Positions 25,907-34,569 of a stretch of 64,000 nt of DNA are shown piece after piece. The notes below the pieces were generated by a model that was not told the origin of the DNA, made no database searches, and was given only the letters and a program-made list of their open reading frames with translations. The number at the start of each line of letters is the position of its first letter. Position 1 is the stretch's first letter. Both the position numbers and the translations under genes were made by a program. The stretch is from positions 2,728,001 to 2,792,000 of the forward strand of contig NZ_JADEXS020000001.1 in assembly GCF_015207005.2 (NCBI RefSeq). The letters run 5' to 3'. The stretch is from Desmonostoc muscorum LEGE 12446. GTDB lineage: Bacteria > Cyanobacteriota > Cyanobacteriia > Cyanobacteriales > Nostocaceae.

Positions 25907-26090
25907 GGGAGTGGGGCATTGGAAGTGTGGGGGGATGGGGAGGATGGGGGAGATGAGGGAGATGAGGGGGGAAAGATTTCTTCCCCATCCTCCCACACCT
26001 CCCACACTTCCAATGCCCCATGCCCAATGCCCCATGCCCAATTCCCCAATCCAAAATCCAAAATCCAAAATCTAAAATCCAAAATTCTTT
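25905..26090. repeat. G-rich/C-rich complementary repeats after ggt
   Basis: A G-rich arm (25905-25970, GATGAGGGA units) is followed by a C-rich arm (25980-26050) that can pair with it, and then by CCAAAATC heptads. The same architecture follows nrdJ and the gene at 47778. Confidence 0.7.
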
Positions 26091-26335
26091 GACTCTACAT
26101 AGCTACTGCTGCGAAACTCGTTTGCCCGTGCGCTAGGTACTAGTGTCCAACCTGCTTTGAGAAGTTTTTGATAAGTTGCCCAACCTTTAGAACCACCTGG
26201 TATCGGATAATCTGGGACTGCCAAATGTCCAAACGCTGTGTAGGGACGCCAGGGTTGACCGGGTTCTGTCTGCAAATACAAAATTTTTTCTCCATCGCCG
26301 CCAGACTTCGGTAACCAGCACATTTGTCCGTGCAT
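26072..26335 (-). CDS. small protein of unknown function
   Basis: An 87-residue soluble protein with a good ribosome site (AGGAG) seven bases before the ATG at 26335. A second ATG four codons in is also possible. It is rich in Trp, Gly and Pro (GQPWRPYTAFGHLAVPDYPIPGG) with no signal peptide or membrane segment. No family is recognised. The tail runs into the repeat that follows ggt. Confidence 0.55.
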   Translation of the reverse strand: MHGQMCWLPKSGGDGEKILYLQTEPGQPWRPYTAFGHLAVPDYPIPGGSKGWATYQKLLKAGWTLVPSARANEFRSSSYVESKNFGF

Positions 26336-26799
26336 TGCAAACTCCTTTACTTGTAGCTAAAAAGCATAATGGCAAACTTTTGTCAAGTCAAGCCTCGGCC
26401 TTGTGGTATAGTTTTTTGCCTAATACTTTAGACAAAATGTAATTAATTTCTATGTACTTCAGGACAATTACTTAGAAATTCATACCCATGAAGAAAGCTG
26501 CTAAGAGGATATAAAGATCAACAGCTTTCCGTCACTTTGTTTCTAGGATGAGGTTTTTCTAATATTATCCGCGCTCTTGATGATTGTATGTAACAAGAAA
26601 TACTATTTTCTGGAGGTTCGCAATTAGACTATTTATTGTTCTAGTTACATAAGGGCAGATTTTGGAAATTACTTACAGCACTTACGGCAGCTATGAGGTA
26701 CATCCCCAAATCTGAAAGCTTTGAAAGGAGAGGGCAAGGAGAAAAACTGTATTGCATAATAGCCGGAAGCGCTGTATAAAATTCAGTTGATTAAACACC
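26336..26799. other. intergenic region, no gene seen
   Basis: A 464-base AT-rich spacer upstream of both the small protein gene (minus) and the PIN gene (plus). It holds TTTTGTC/GACAAAA half-sites near 26380 and 26430 but no clear RNA gene. Confidence 0.35.
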
Positions 26800-27285
26800 A
26801 TGAGCAAACAATATAAAATCTATCTTGATGCTTGTTGTTTAAATCGTCCGTTTGATGACCAGACACAATTGCGTATTTATTTAGAAGCACAGGCAATTAT
26901 GACAATTCTGAGTCAATGTCAATCAGGAACTTGGAGACTTATCAATAGCAGTGCTTTAATTGCAGAATTAAACCAAACACCCGATTTAGAAAGACTCAAA
27001 AATGCCAAAAAATTACTCTCTATTGCTAAGATCAAAATTATTAATAGTGCCTTCATTGAAGAGAGAGCCGCTGAACTCCAAAAATTAGGATTCTCCAGCT
27101 ATGATGCCACCCACATTGCTAGCGCCGAAAGAAGTCAAGCTGATGTATTTCTCACAACAGATGACAGACTCTTCAAAAAAGCCCAAAAAAGCTCTCAATT
27201 AATTAACGTTAAGATTAATAATCCCATTCAATGGCTGACAGAAGTAATACAAGCCGAGGAAAGCAATGATGAAAACCCAAAATGA
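26800..27285 (+). CDS. PIN-domain protein, probable toxin of a toxin-antitoxin pair
   Basis: A 161-residue PIN-like ribonuclease domain. The acidic residues expected to bind metal are visible: D10 in YLDACCLNRPFDD, a glutamate in SSALIAELNQ, an aspartate in FSSYDATHIASAE and a C-terminal FLTTDDRLF. PIN toxins usually cut tRNA or mRNA. The stop overlaps the start of the next gene by 20 bases, indicating translational coupling. The toxin-first order is less common than antitoxin-first. Confidence 0.8.
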   Translation: MSKQYKIYLDACCLNRPFDDQTQLRIYLEAQAIMTILSQCQSGTWRLINSSALIAELNQTPDLERLKNAKKLLSIAKIKIINSAFIEERAAELQKLGFSSYDATHIASAERSQADVFLTTDDRLFKKAQKSSQLINVKINNPIQWLTEVIQAEESNDENPK

Positions 27286-27493
27286 AATTATCAAACAGGG
27301 CTACGATGCTTTAATCAATTCTCTGGGAGTTACCGATACTATTCGGTTTATTCAATATTTCAGTTCCGGCAAAGGAGATTACACCAAAGAACGTCATCAA
27401 TGGCTAGATGAAAAAACTTTGGCGGATGTTTTCATGGAAATGAAAACATTGCAGGAAGACGACACCAATCAATATGACGAAATTATTGAGTAG
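27266..27493 (+). CDS. small partner protein of the PIN gene, possible antitoxin
   Basis: A 75-residue acidic protein (many Asp/Glu in the C-terminal part DVFMEMKTLQEDDTNQYDEIIE) that overlaps the PIN gene by 20 bases. The N-terminal part (GYDALINSLGVTDTIRFIQYF) is helical. There is no ribbon-helix-helix or AbrB motif that I can identify, so the antitoxin role rests on position and charge. The tandem ATGATG at 27266 leaves the exact start uncertain by one codon. Confidence 0.65.
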   Translation: MMKTQNEIIKQGYDALINSLGVTDTIRFIQYFSSGKGDYTKERHQWLDEKTLADVFMEMKTLQEDDTNQYDEIIE

Positions 27494-27614
27494 CGACTTA
27501 GAGAATAATTGAATTCAGCAGATTTGATTCCTGAATTCGTTATTATGCTGCTATAAGTCGCACTCGTTCGCATTCAAGAGAAAATTGATATTTGATCGCC
27601 GATAACTTTGGTTA

Positions 27615-28211
27615 TTAGAACAGCGGAGCATACAATTTATCACCAACAATCCCGCGAATTTTCTCTACTAATTGACTGTATACAAAATCAGAGAAAACTG
27701 GTTTTGCTCCTTCTAATTGAATTGCTTGGTCTAAATCAATCCACGACTTACAGCCGCTGTATTTAGCATAATAAGCAATTTCTTGTTCTTGGGGTAGCTT
27801 ATAAGTCCGTAAGAGCAGAATATATAGGGGTTGGCGTGGTTTCCATTTGAGGCGATCGCTAATAAAATGCTCGTTCCAAATATGAAAGGGAAGTAAGCTG
27901 TTGACAATAGACTCGTCACTAACTGGCAAAATATCTGTAATTTCAGCCCAACTACCGATGCGAATTGTGTCTGGATGCCAGCCTGATGTTACTGGATAAA
28001 CATCATTGGCATACTCAGGTTTGAGCATGAAAGCTTGTTGATGTTCATAAGTAGGGTAAAGCAAAATCTGGTTGTGGGCAACTTGGAAATGTCCATTTCG
28101 TTCATGAATACCGCCTTTGCGGAGCAACATAATTGTTTTGCCAGTTTCCAAGGCATTTACGGCGACTGCCCATTCTTTGAGAGCATGAAAAGTTGTAGTC
28201 AATTCCATCAT
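27615..28211 (-). CDS. DUF1802 family protein
   Basis: A 198-residue cytoplasmic protein. The opening FHALKEWAVAVNALETGKTIMLLRKGGIHE and the later FLLYPTYEHQ-like segment (ILLYPTYEHQQ) are characteristic of the DUF1802 family, common in cyanobacteria and archaea and without known function. Length is typical. The divergent neighbour is the aldo/keto reductase gene. Confidence 0.8.
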   Translation of the reverse strand: MMELTTTFHALKEWAVAVNALETGKTIMLLRKGGIHERNGHFQVAHNQILLYPTYEHQQAFMLKPEYANDVYPVTSGWHPDTIRIGSWAEITDILPVSDESIVNSLLPFHIWNEHFISDRLKWKPRQPLYILLLRTYKLPQEQEIAYYAKYSGCKSWIDLDQAIQLEGAKPVFSDFVYSQLVEKIRGIVGDKLYAPLF

Positions 28212-28292
28212 GTCTACTGTAATTCTGATTTAATTTCAAGCTAAGACCGATAAAGTATATAACTGTCCAGGGAGATGAATTAGGAAGCAGTT

Positions 28293-29252
28293 ATGGAAAA
28301 GCGATGTCTAGGTACAACTGAAGTGCAAATCACACCCATTCTGATGGGAACTTGGCAAGCCGGTAAAAGAATGTGGGTGGGAATTGAGGATGCTGACTCC
28401 ATTAAAACAATTCGAGCAGGATTTGAAGCTGGTATCACAACAATCGATACTGCTGAAGTTTATGGTGAAGGACACTCTGAGCAAATTGTAGCTGAAGCTT
28501 TATCTGATGTGCGCGATCGCGTGGAGTATGCCACGAAAGTTTTCGCTAACCATCTAAAGTATGAACAAGTGATTCAGGCTTGTGAACGTTCCCTAACAAA
28601 CCTAAAGACTGATTACATCGACCTTTACCAAATTCATTGGCCCTCCGGCGCTTTCAATAGTGAAATAGTACCTATCGAAGAAACTATGAGCGCTCTGAAC
28701 TTGCTCAAGGAACAAGGTAAAATTCGAGCGATTGGTGTTTCCAATTTTTCTAGCGCCCAGTTGGCTCAAGCCGCGAGTTATGGACGTATTGATAGTTTAC
28801 AACCACCTTATTCTCTATTCTGGAGACAGGTAGAACAAGATGCACTGCCTTATTGTATTGAACACAACATTTCTATCCTTGCTTATTCGCCTCTAGCACA
28901 GGGATTGCTGACAGGGAAATTTGCGGCCGGTCATCAATTTGACCCAGCAGATAACCGTGCTAAAAATAAACTGTTTCAAGGCGAAAACTTTGAACTAGCT
29001 CAACAAGCACTAGAAAAATTGCGTCCTATAGCCCTCCTTCATAATTGTACCCTTGCTCAGTTAGCTTTAGCGTGGTTAATTGCTCAACCTCAAGCAAATG
29101 CCATAGCCGGGGCGCGTTATCCCCAGCAAGCCCAAGACAACGCTTTAGCCGCCCAAATTCAACTTTCTGCCGCCGAATTGGCAGAAATTGATGCCATTGG
29201 ACGTATTGTTAGCGATCGGTTTGATAACAATCCAATTATGTGGGAATTTTAA
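28293..29252 (+). CDS. aldo/keto reductase
   Basis: A 319-residue NADPH-dependent TIM-barrel oxidoreductase. The catalytic tetrad is visible: D in TIDTAEVYGEG with its tyrosine, K in EYATKVF and H in YQIHWPSG. The coenzyme region AYSPLAQGLLTG and the C-terminal NAIAGARYPQQAQDN belong to the YajO/YghZ-like group. The physiological substrate cannot be read from sequence. Confidence 0.92.
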   Translation: MEKRCLGTTEVQITPILMGTWQAGKRMWVGIEDADSIKTIRAGFEAGITTIDTAEVYGEGHSEQIVAEALSDVRDRVEYATKVFANHLKYEQVIQACERSLTNLKTDYIDLYQIHWPSGAFNSEIVPIEETMSALNLLKEQGKIRAIGVSNFSSAQLAQAASYGRIDSLQPPYSLFWRQVEQDALPYCIEHNISILAYSPLAQGLLTGKFAAGHQFDPADNRAKNKLFQGENFELAQQALEKLRPIALLHNCTLAQLALAWLIAQPQANAIAGARYPQQAQDNALAAQIQLSAAELAEIDAIGRIVSDRFDNNPIMWEF

Positions 29253-29660
29253 CAATAGAGTTTGCTTGAGTAAGCCGAACGCTCGAAGATCCCTTCAACT
29301 CTCTTAAAAACAGGGTTAGGGATCAAATCTCCACAACGAGATTGCAAAACCTAACAAAACGTCAACTTTGGTAAACTAAGGGTTGCAACTAACAAACCTA
29401 GTGATAAATTAAATAGTAGGACACCAAACAAAGCAAAACCAAACAAAAAGGGTAAATGACTTAGTGTCCCCTGTCATCAACCCAAGTAAACTTCAGCATA
29501 TCAAGATACAAGTGGCGAAAAGTCTAATTGTAGAAGACAAAGCCAAATCCTAAAACGGAAAAACGTATAAATGCGAAGTTTGCTAGTTATTCTGTCCACC
29601 TTAGTTATTAACCTTCAGTTAGTTAATTAGTTTAACAATTTGAAATCTGTAAACTCGATA
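29253..29660. other. intergenic region, candidate small-RNA territory
   Basis: Four hundred bases of non-coding DNA between the aldo/keto reductase gene and an isolated intrinsic terminator. No ORF is convincing. A transcript ending at the terminator could be a small RNA or a long 3' UTR. Confidence 0.4.
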
Positions 29661-29696
29661 AAACCTGGTCAATCCTGACCAGGTTTTTGGATTTTT
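29661..29696 (+). terminator. intrinsic terminator
   Basis: AAACCTGGTCA (29661-29671) pairs perfectly with TGACCAGGTTT (29676-29686) over an ATCC loop, followed by a T-rich tail. It lies 409 bases past the nearest upstream stop codon. Confidence 0.8.
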
Positions 29697-29731
29697 ATAA
29701 TTAGAATACTTTACCCACCTTATATATATAA

Positions 29732-29760
29732 ACAAGCCCGTATCAGTGGGCTTGTTTTGT
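29732..29760 (+). terminator. second intrinsic terminator
   Basis: ACAAGCCC (29732-29739) pairs with GGGCTTGT (29748-29755), then TTTTG. It is about 70 bases after the first terminator, with no coding frame between them. Confidence 0.75.
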
Positions 29761-30061
29761 ATACTCTAAGAGGATGTTTTAAAAGTCATGATTGATCTAT
29801 CAAATATTTTTACCCCACCCTAACCCTCCCCTTATAAAGGGGAGGGAACTAGATTTTCTATTTCCCCCCTTTATAAGCAGGGCTGTTTCATTCCATTTCA
29901 AACAGGATTTGTCAAGATGGTTAGCAAGAAAATTGTAAGTAAGCGTGACGAAGAGATGAACATTTAAGCACTGAAATATCAGTAAAATAGTTGGTTTCAT
30001 CGGCATGGTAATTTTCCACCAGGGAATAAAATAGAACAGCAACATATCCGACTGTGAGAGA
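29761..30061. other. intergenic region with CCCTCCCC-type repeat
   Basis: CCCTCCCCTTATAAAGGGGAGGG at 29824-29847 is a palindrome-like repeat, with a diverged partner near 29862-29878. It otherwise holds the upstream region of the lipoprotein-like gene. Confidence 0.5.
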
Positions 30062-30781
30062 TTGATGAAAAACTATAGCTTTTTAAAGAAAATTACTACA
30101 GCTATTATCATAGGCGCTGTTTCTTTTTCCTGTGAATCCAACGTTACCAGAAAAACCGAACAGGCAAAAGCAACTGACAAACCCAACTCACAACCAAATA
30201 TTACCTATGGCAATTTAATTATTAAAGAGCAATCGGATTATCTCATGATTCCGGTTAATCTTCCAGACCAGTCTCAAGAGAAAGAAAGTAATTTAAGTCT
30301 TTCACGTTCTTATGAAAGAAATAACAAATTATTGTATAATCTCATCTTTTATCGTAAGCAAGATGGAGAAGCTCATCTTTTATTAAATAAAAAAGCCATT
30401 ATTAACTCATTTGATTTATTAGAAATAAAAGCCGCAGACAAACCAATTACAAGAGTTTGGTTGTATAGAATTATTGACCAAGATACAAACGCAGATAAAA
30501 AAATCAACACCGAAGATGCCATTGTTGGTTATATTTCTGATTTATCGGGTAAGAATCTCCAGCAAATTACCCCAAACAACACGCAAATTATTAATTGGGT
30601 TGTTCTTCCCAGCCAAAATGCAATTTTTCTCAAAATTCTCAAAGATTCCAATAACGATAAAAAATTTACTGGAGAAGACAACACAAATTTTGTGAGGGTG
30701 AATCTAGATCAACCCAGTATTGGAACTGAAATTATTAGCGATAAGATAGAACAAGAAATTAAATCATACGTTTTTAAATAA
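30062..30781 (+). CDS. exported protein with two EF-hand-like calcium loops
   Basis: A 239-residue protein with an N-terminal signal peptide. A cysteine at about residue 24 (VSFSCES) could be a lipoprotein attachment site, although the lipobox is poor. The mature part has two calcium-loop-like motifs, DQDTNADKKINTED (about residues 139-152) and DSNNDKKFTGED (about 196-207), as in EF-hand or dockerin-type loops. No enzyme family is recognised. It is AT-rich and monocistronic, and a nested pair of MITEs follows it. Confidence 0.65.
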   Translation: MMKNYSFLKKITTAIIIGAVSFSCESNVTRKTEQAKATDKPNSQPNITYGNLIIKEQSDYLMIPVNLPDQSQEKESNLSLSRSYERNNKLLYNLIFYRKQDGEAHLLLNKKAIINSFDLLEIKAADKPITRVWLYRIIDQDTNADKKINTEDAIVGYISDLSGKNLQQITPNNTQIINWVVLPSQNAIFLKILKDSNNDKKFTGEDNTNFVRVNLDQPSIGTEIISDKIEQEIKSYVFK

Positions 30782-30806
30782 TTGAAGAAGAATACAGAAT
30801 AATCAT

Positions 30807-31068
30807 AGGACTTACCCAAGATGTGAACGAAAACCCAATACTGTTCGGTTAAGGCACTAGACGCGATAAATCGCCGTCTCTACAAAGGAATGATTATTGT
30901 AGAGACGGCGATTTATCGCGTCTTTGGAATTTAGAATTTTAATCAAAAAACCTTAACCGAACCGTATTGAACGAAAACCTTATTCTTGCGTAGCGGTAAT
31001 TCATGTAGACGCAAAGCGGCTTCCCGCAGGGTATTACCGCTACTTTCGTTATCTTTTGCGTAAGTCCT
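30807..31068. mobile_element. MITE-like element with AGGACTTAC ends, interrupted by another element
   Basis: The left end AGGACTTACCCAAG (30807) is inverted at the right end CTTTTGCGTAAGTCCT (to 31068). The AGGACTTACGCA end is a frequent repeat in Nostoc-type genomes and appears alone at 35284. The internal hairpin GTAGCGGTAAT/ATTACCGCTAC lies at 30991-31042. The element is split by the family B MITE at 30837-30968. Confidence 0.6.
30837..30968. mobile_element. MITE-like element, family B, complete copy
   Basis: Eighteen-base inverted ends AATAC(T/G)GTTCGGTTAAGG (30837-30854 and 30951-30968) surround a near-perfect 27-bp hairpin (30859-30923). It is flanked by the 11-bp direct repeat GAACGAAAACC (30825-30835 and 30969-30979), which looks like a target-site duplication. 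It has no ORF. Confidence 0.7.
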
Positions 31069-31195
31069 GAATCAATGTAGTGAGGCATAGAGAAGAGGAC
31101 ACGGGGAAAGACTTATTACAATTTGTCGCCCCATCTCCCCACTCCCCATTCCCTACTCCCTCATCCTTGAGTTACACATCTCTGTTCAACATTTA

Positions 31196-32134
31196 TCACT
31201 GGGCAATAGACAAAACCCAATCTTGTAAAAGTTGGTTTACTTTATCGGGAACTTCGTCATGGGGACAATGGCCAGCGGTTAGGAAATGTTCTGTAAGTTG
31301 AGGATAATATTGACGAAACTTTTGAGAACGTTCTCTAGCATTTATCCAAGGATCGGCTTCTCCCCATAACATTAACAAAGGACAAGTTAATTGCTTGAGT
31401 AGCACATCAACTTTTTCTCCTTGAGGCGTGCTAAAAACTGAAACAAACACATCCATTGCCCCAGGATCGTAAGCTGGACGATAAATTTCTTCTACTAATT
31501 GGTCTGTAACTGCACTCTTGTCAAGATAAACTTTTTCTAAGGTTTGGCGAATTACCCAACGTTGTCGCACGTATTGAAATAACAAAGATTGGGCTAAAGG
31601 TTGTTGAAAAATCCACTTAACCGAGTCACCCAAAAGTTTTTCTAAAGAAGAGGGTTGTTTGGGAGGCTGAATTTGGCTTTGTAAAGCTTCAGGTTCAGAT
31701 GTCGGCTGACTTTCGCTAAATGGCCCAGCACTATTGAGTAACACTAAACCAGCCGCACTATCAGGACGTTGTGCTGCAACACACAAGCTAGCATAGCCAC
31801 CAAGAGAATTACCTGCCAAGACTGCTTTTTGACCGATCGCTTCACTGATAAAATCGTGAAGTTGGTCGCGCCATAAGTCACCACTGTACTGCAATTTCGG
31901 TTTTGCCGATCGCCCAAATCCCAAAAGGTCGATCGCAAACACTTCAAAATCTTGACACAATCCCGTGATATTCTTACGCCAGTGGTCTGTGGAAGCACCA
32001 AATCCATGTACCAAAAGCAAAGGCGGACGTTGCGCTTGCTTCTCTCCCGCACGCACATAGTAAACATTGTGCCCGCGCCACTGCCAATATTTACCAGGAA
32101 TTGGGTTTGTAGAGGGGGCTGTAGTTGCCTGCAT
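31196..32134 (-). CDS. alpha/beta hydrolase
   Basis: A 312-residue soluble alpha/beta-hydrolase fold enzyme. The nucleophile elbow is GNSLGGYAS, the oxyanion region is LVHGFGASTDHW, the acid is in LWGEADPWIN and the histidine in TAGHCPHDEVP. It belongs to the broad group with cyanobacterial/plastid pheophytinase-like or haloalkane-type hydrolases. The substrate is not predictable. It is divergent from aroE. Confidence 0.88.
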   Translation of the reverse strand: MQATTAPSTNPIPGKYWQWRGHNVYYVRAGEKQAQRPPLLLVHGFGASTDHWRKNITGLCQDFEVFAIDLLGFGRSAKPKLQYSGDLWRDQLHDFISEAIGQKAVLAGNSLGGYASLCVAAQRPDSAAGLVLLNSAGPFSESQPTSEPEALQSQIQPPKQPSSLEKLLGDSVKWIFQQPLAQSLLFQYVRQRWVIRQTLEKVYLDKSAVTDQLVEEIYRPAYDPGAMDVFVSVFSTPQGEKVDVLLKQLTCPLLMLWGEADPWINARERSQKFRQYYPQLTEHFLTAGHCPHDEVPDKVNQLLQDWVLSIAQ

Positions 32135-32174
32135 GATTTAAACAAATGTGAAGTAGCTTTTAATAATTGTAGAG

Positions 32175-32291
32175 TAGGTGGAGAGTGGGGAGTGGGGAGT
32201 TAGGAGTTAGGAGTTAGGAGTTAGGAGTTATTATTCTCCCCTGTGCCCCTGTCTCTGCCTTTTTTGCCCAATGACAAATGACAAATGACTA
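32175..32291. repeat. (GGAGTTA)n and (ACAAATG)n heptad repeats
   Basis: GGAGTTA is tandemly repeated about five times (32195-32230). Closer to aroE, AATGACAAATGACAAATGACTAATGACT (32271-32296) is a second heptad tract that contains the aroE start codon. Confidence 0.8.
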
Positions 32292-33173
32292 ATGACTAAA
32301 TTAATTACAGGCAAAACTAAACTTTTAGGAGTAATCGGACATCCGGTGGAACATTCGCTGTCGCCGGTGATGCATAATGCGGCGATCGCTCATTTGGGAT
32401 TAGATTATGTTTATCTGCCGTTTCCCATAGCACCAGAAAATTTGGAGATTGCGATCGCAGGTTTCGCAGCTGTTGATATTGTGGGCTTTAGTGTGACGAT
32501 ACCTCACAAACAAGCAATCATACCCCTGCTCTCAGAAATTACCCCTGTTGCTCAAACTATCGGTGCGGTGAATACTGTTAGCCGCCAAAATCACAAATGG
32601 GTAGGCACAAACACAGATATAGAAGGATTTATCGCTCCTTTGCAGACAACATATCAACAAGATTGGAGTCAAAAAGTAGCAGTAATTTTAGGCAACGGTG
32701 GTGCAGCTAGGGCAGTTGTCGCAGGATGTCACCAACTAGGTTTTGCCAAAATTTATGTGTTGGGGCGCAATGTGCAGAAATTACAAGCATTTTGCGATAG
32801 TTGGAGTAATTCAGCTATAGAAGAGAATTTGCAAGTCGGTACATGGGATGAACTAGCAAAATTGATTCCTCAAGCTAATCTGCTGGTAAACACAACGCCC
32901 ATAGGTATGTATCCCAAGGTTGATGAGTCGCCTTTGAGCGTGGAGGAAATAGCGAATTTACCAACAGGTGCGATCGCCTACGATTTAATATATGTTCCTA
33001 AACCCACGCTATTTCTAGAGCAAGCAGAAAAACAAGGTGCAATTGCGATCGATGGATTAGAAATGCTAGTCCAACAAGGGGTAGCAGCATTAAAAATTTG
33101 GTTACAGCAGGAAAATATACCTGTAGAAGTCATGCGCCAAGCTTTACAAAATCACCTGGGTTTAGGGAGATAA
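32292..33173 (+). CDS. aroE: shikimate dehydrogenase (NADP+)
   Basis: Reduces 3-dehydroshikimate to shikimate in aromatic amino-acid synthesis. The 293-residue protein shows the shikimate-binding VEHSLSPVMHN, the catalytic lysine in VTIPHKQAI, the aspartate in GTNTDIEGF, the NADP-binding LGNGGAARAVV and the C-terminal DGLEMLVQQG. The chosen ATG lies inside a heptad repeat, so other nearby ATGs in the repeat are possible, but the distance to the first conserved motif is normal here. Confidence 0.95.
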   Translation: MTKLITGKTKLLGVIGHPVEHSLSPVMHNAAIAHLGLDYVYLPFPIAPENLEIAIAGFAAVDIVGFSVTIPHKQAIIPLLSEITPVAQTIGAVNTVSRQNHKWVGTNTDIEGFIAPLQTTYQQDWSQKVAVILGNGGAARAVVAGCHQLGFAKIYVLGRNVQKLQAFCDSWSNSAIEENLQVGTWDELAKLIPQANLLVNTTPIGMYPKVDESPLSVEEIANLPTGAIAYDLIYVPKPTLFLEQAEKQGAIAIDGLEMLVQQGVAALKIWLQQENIPVEVMRQALQNHLGLGR

Positions 33174-33276
33174 GTAATTTTAAAACTTATGACTAGACAT
33201 GATTTAACTATTGCAAGCGGTAGCATTAACGGATAAATTGTAGTTATTTTCAATTATTGTTACTGCTTTTTCATAC

Positions 33277-34488
33277 ATGTTCCTTAAACCGGAATTCCTT
33301 TTCTCATGGCTTGCATTATTACTAAGTTTGACAAGCCTATTTCTTAGCTCTTGGATTATACTTCCTGCTCCAAATATGTTTTTACTCACCCTAGCAGTGG
33401 GAGCGCCAGAAGTCAGTCCTTGGTTATTTTTATTAAATTTGCTCTCTTTATTACTTTCTTTTTTCTGCATTACTCAGCGTCAACTACAGCCTTTAGCTTG
33501 CATTGTCAGTTTAATCGGACTGCTAATTTGTGGATGGGTGCTAGTGAATATTCCACTCACTCAAATGCAGATGGCTCAAGCGATGAAACAAGAGTTAGGA
33601 GCAGATTATCTAGAAAAAATTCCAGTTCAACTAAGCACCAAAATGCAAACTCATCCCTTTAACTTAGTTAATTTCTTCCGGGGTATTGCATCAGGTAAAA
33701 CGCGCCATCAAAAAGATATTATTTTTGCTGCTCCTGGGGGAGTACCTTTAAAAATGGAAGTTTACCAACCACCGCAGGTGGGAAAATATCCAGCACTGAT
33801 AGTAATTTATGGTGGAGCTTGGCAACATGGAAATCCTAGCGCTAATCCTGAGTTTAATCAATATATTGCTCAGCAGGGATATACGGTATTTGCGATCGAC
33901 TACCGACACGCACCTCAATATCAGTTCCCAGCACAGTTAGATGACGTGCGTACAGCCCTGAATTTTATTCACAAACATGCAGCCGAATATGAAGCCGATC
34001 CAGAACGTATTGTACTTTTAGGACGTTCTGCTGGGGCACACCTAGCAATGCTAGCGGCTTATCAACCGGATGCACCGCCCATCCGTGCTGTGGTCAGCTA
34101 TTACGGGCCTGTTAATTTGACTGAGGGATACAAAACACCGCCAAGTCCCGATCCTATTAATACCCGTGCTGTTTTAAAAGCATTTCTCGGTGGTTCATTA
34201 GATGAATTACCTAATCAGTATAAAATTGCTTCACCGATAAATTACTTAACGCATCCTTTGCCGCCAACTTTATTAATTTACGGCAGGCGCGACCATTTGG
34301 TAGAAGCTCGATTTGGCAGACAGATGTATGAACGTTTACATGGCTCTGGTAACACTGCTGTTTTCCTAGAAATTCCTTGGGCAGAACACTCTTTTGATGC
34401 CGTTTTTAACGGTGTAAGCAATCAACTAGCGTTGTATCATACTGAGAGGTTTTTAGCTTGGGCGTTGAGCATTGGGAGTCTTCACTGA
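33277..34488 (+). CDS. membrane-anchored alpha/beta hydrolase (esterase/lipase-like)
   Basis: A 403-residue protein. The first 100 residues contain three hydrophobic segments (about 6-33, 37-62, 71-91), and the rest is an alpha/beta hydrolase of the BD-FAE/hormone-sensitive-lipase-like group. The oxyanion motif reads YGGAWQHG, the nucleophile GRSAGAHLA, the acid GRRDHLVEARF and the histidine AEHSFD. The catalytic part probably faces one side of the cytoplasmic membrane. The substrate is unknown. Confidence 0.85.
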   Translation: MFLKPEFLFSWLALLLSLTSLFLSSWIILPAPNMFLLTLAVGAPEVSPWLFLLNLLSLLLSFFCITQRQLQPLACIVSLIGLLICGWVLVNIPLTQMQMAQAMKQELGADYLEKIPVQLSTKMQTHPFNLVNFFRGIASGKTRHQKDIIFAAPGGVPLKMEVYQPPQVGKYPALIVIYGGAWQHGNPSANPEFNQYIAQQGYTVFAIDYRHAPQYQFPAQLDDVRTALNFIHKHAAEYEADPERIVLLGRSAGAHLAMLAAYQPDAPPIRAVVSYYGPVNLTEGYKTPPSPDPINTRAVLKAFLGGSLDELPNQYKIASPINYLTHPLPPTLLIYGRRDHLVEARFGRQMYERLHGSGNTAVFLEIPWAEHSFDAVFNGVSNQLALYHTERFLAWALSIGSLH

Positions 34489-34569
34489 TGACTGTTGACT
34501 GATAACTGTTGACTGAGAAGTTATTTTCTCCCCCTGCCTCCCCTGCTCCCCCTGCTCCCCTGCTCCCCA

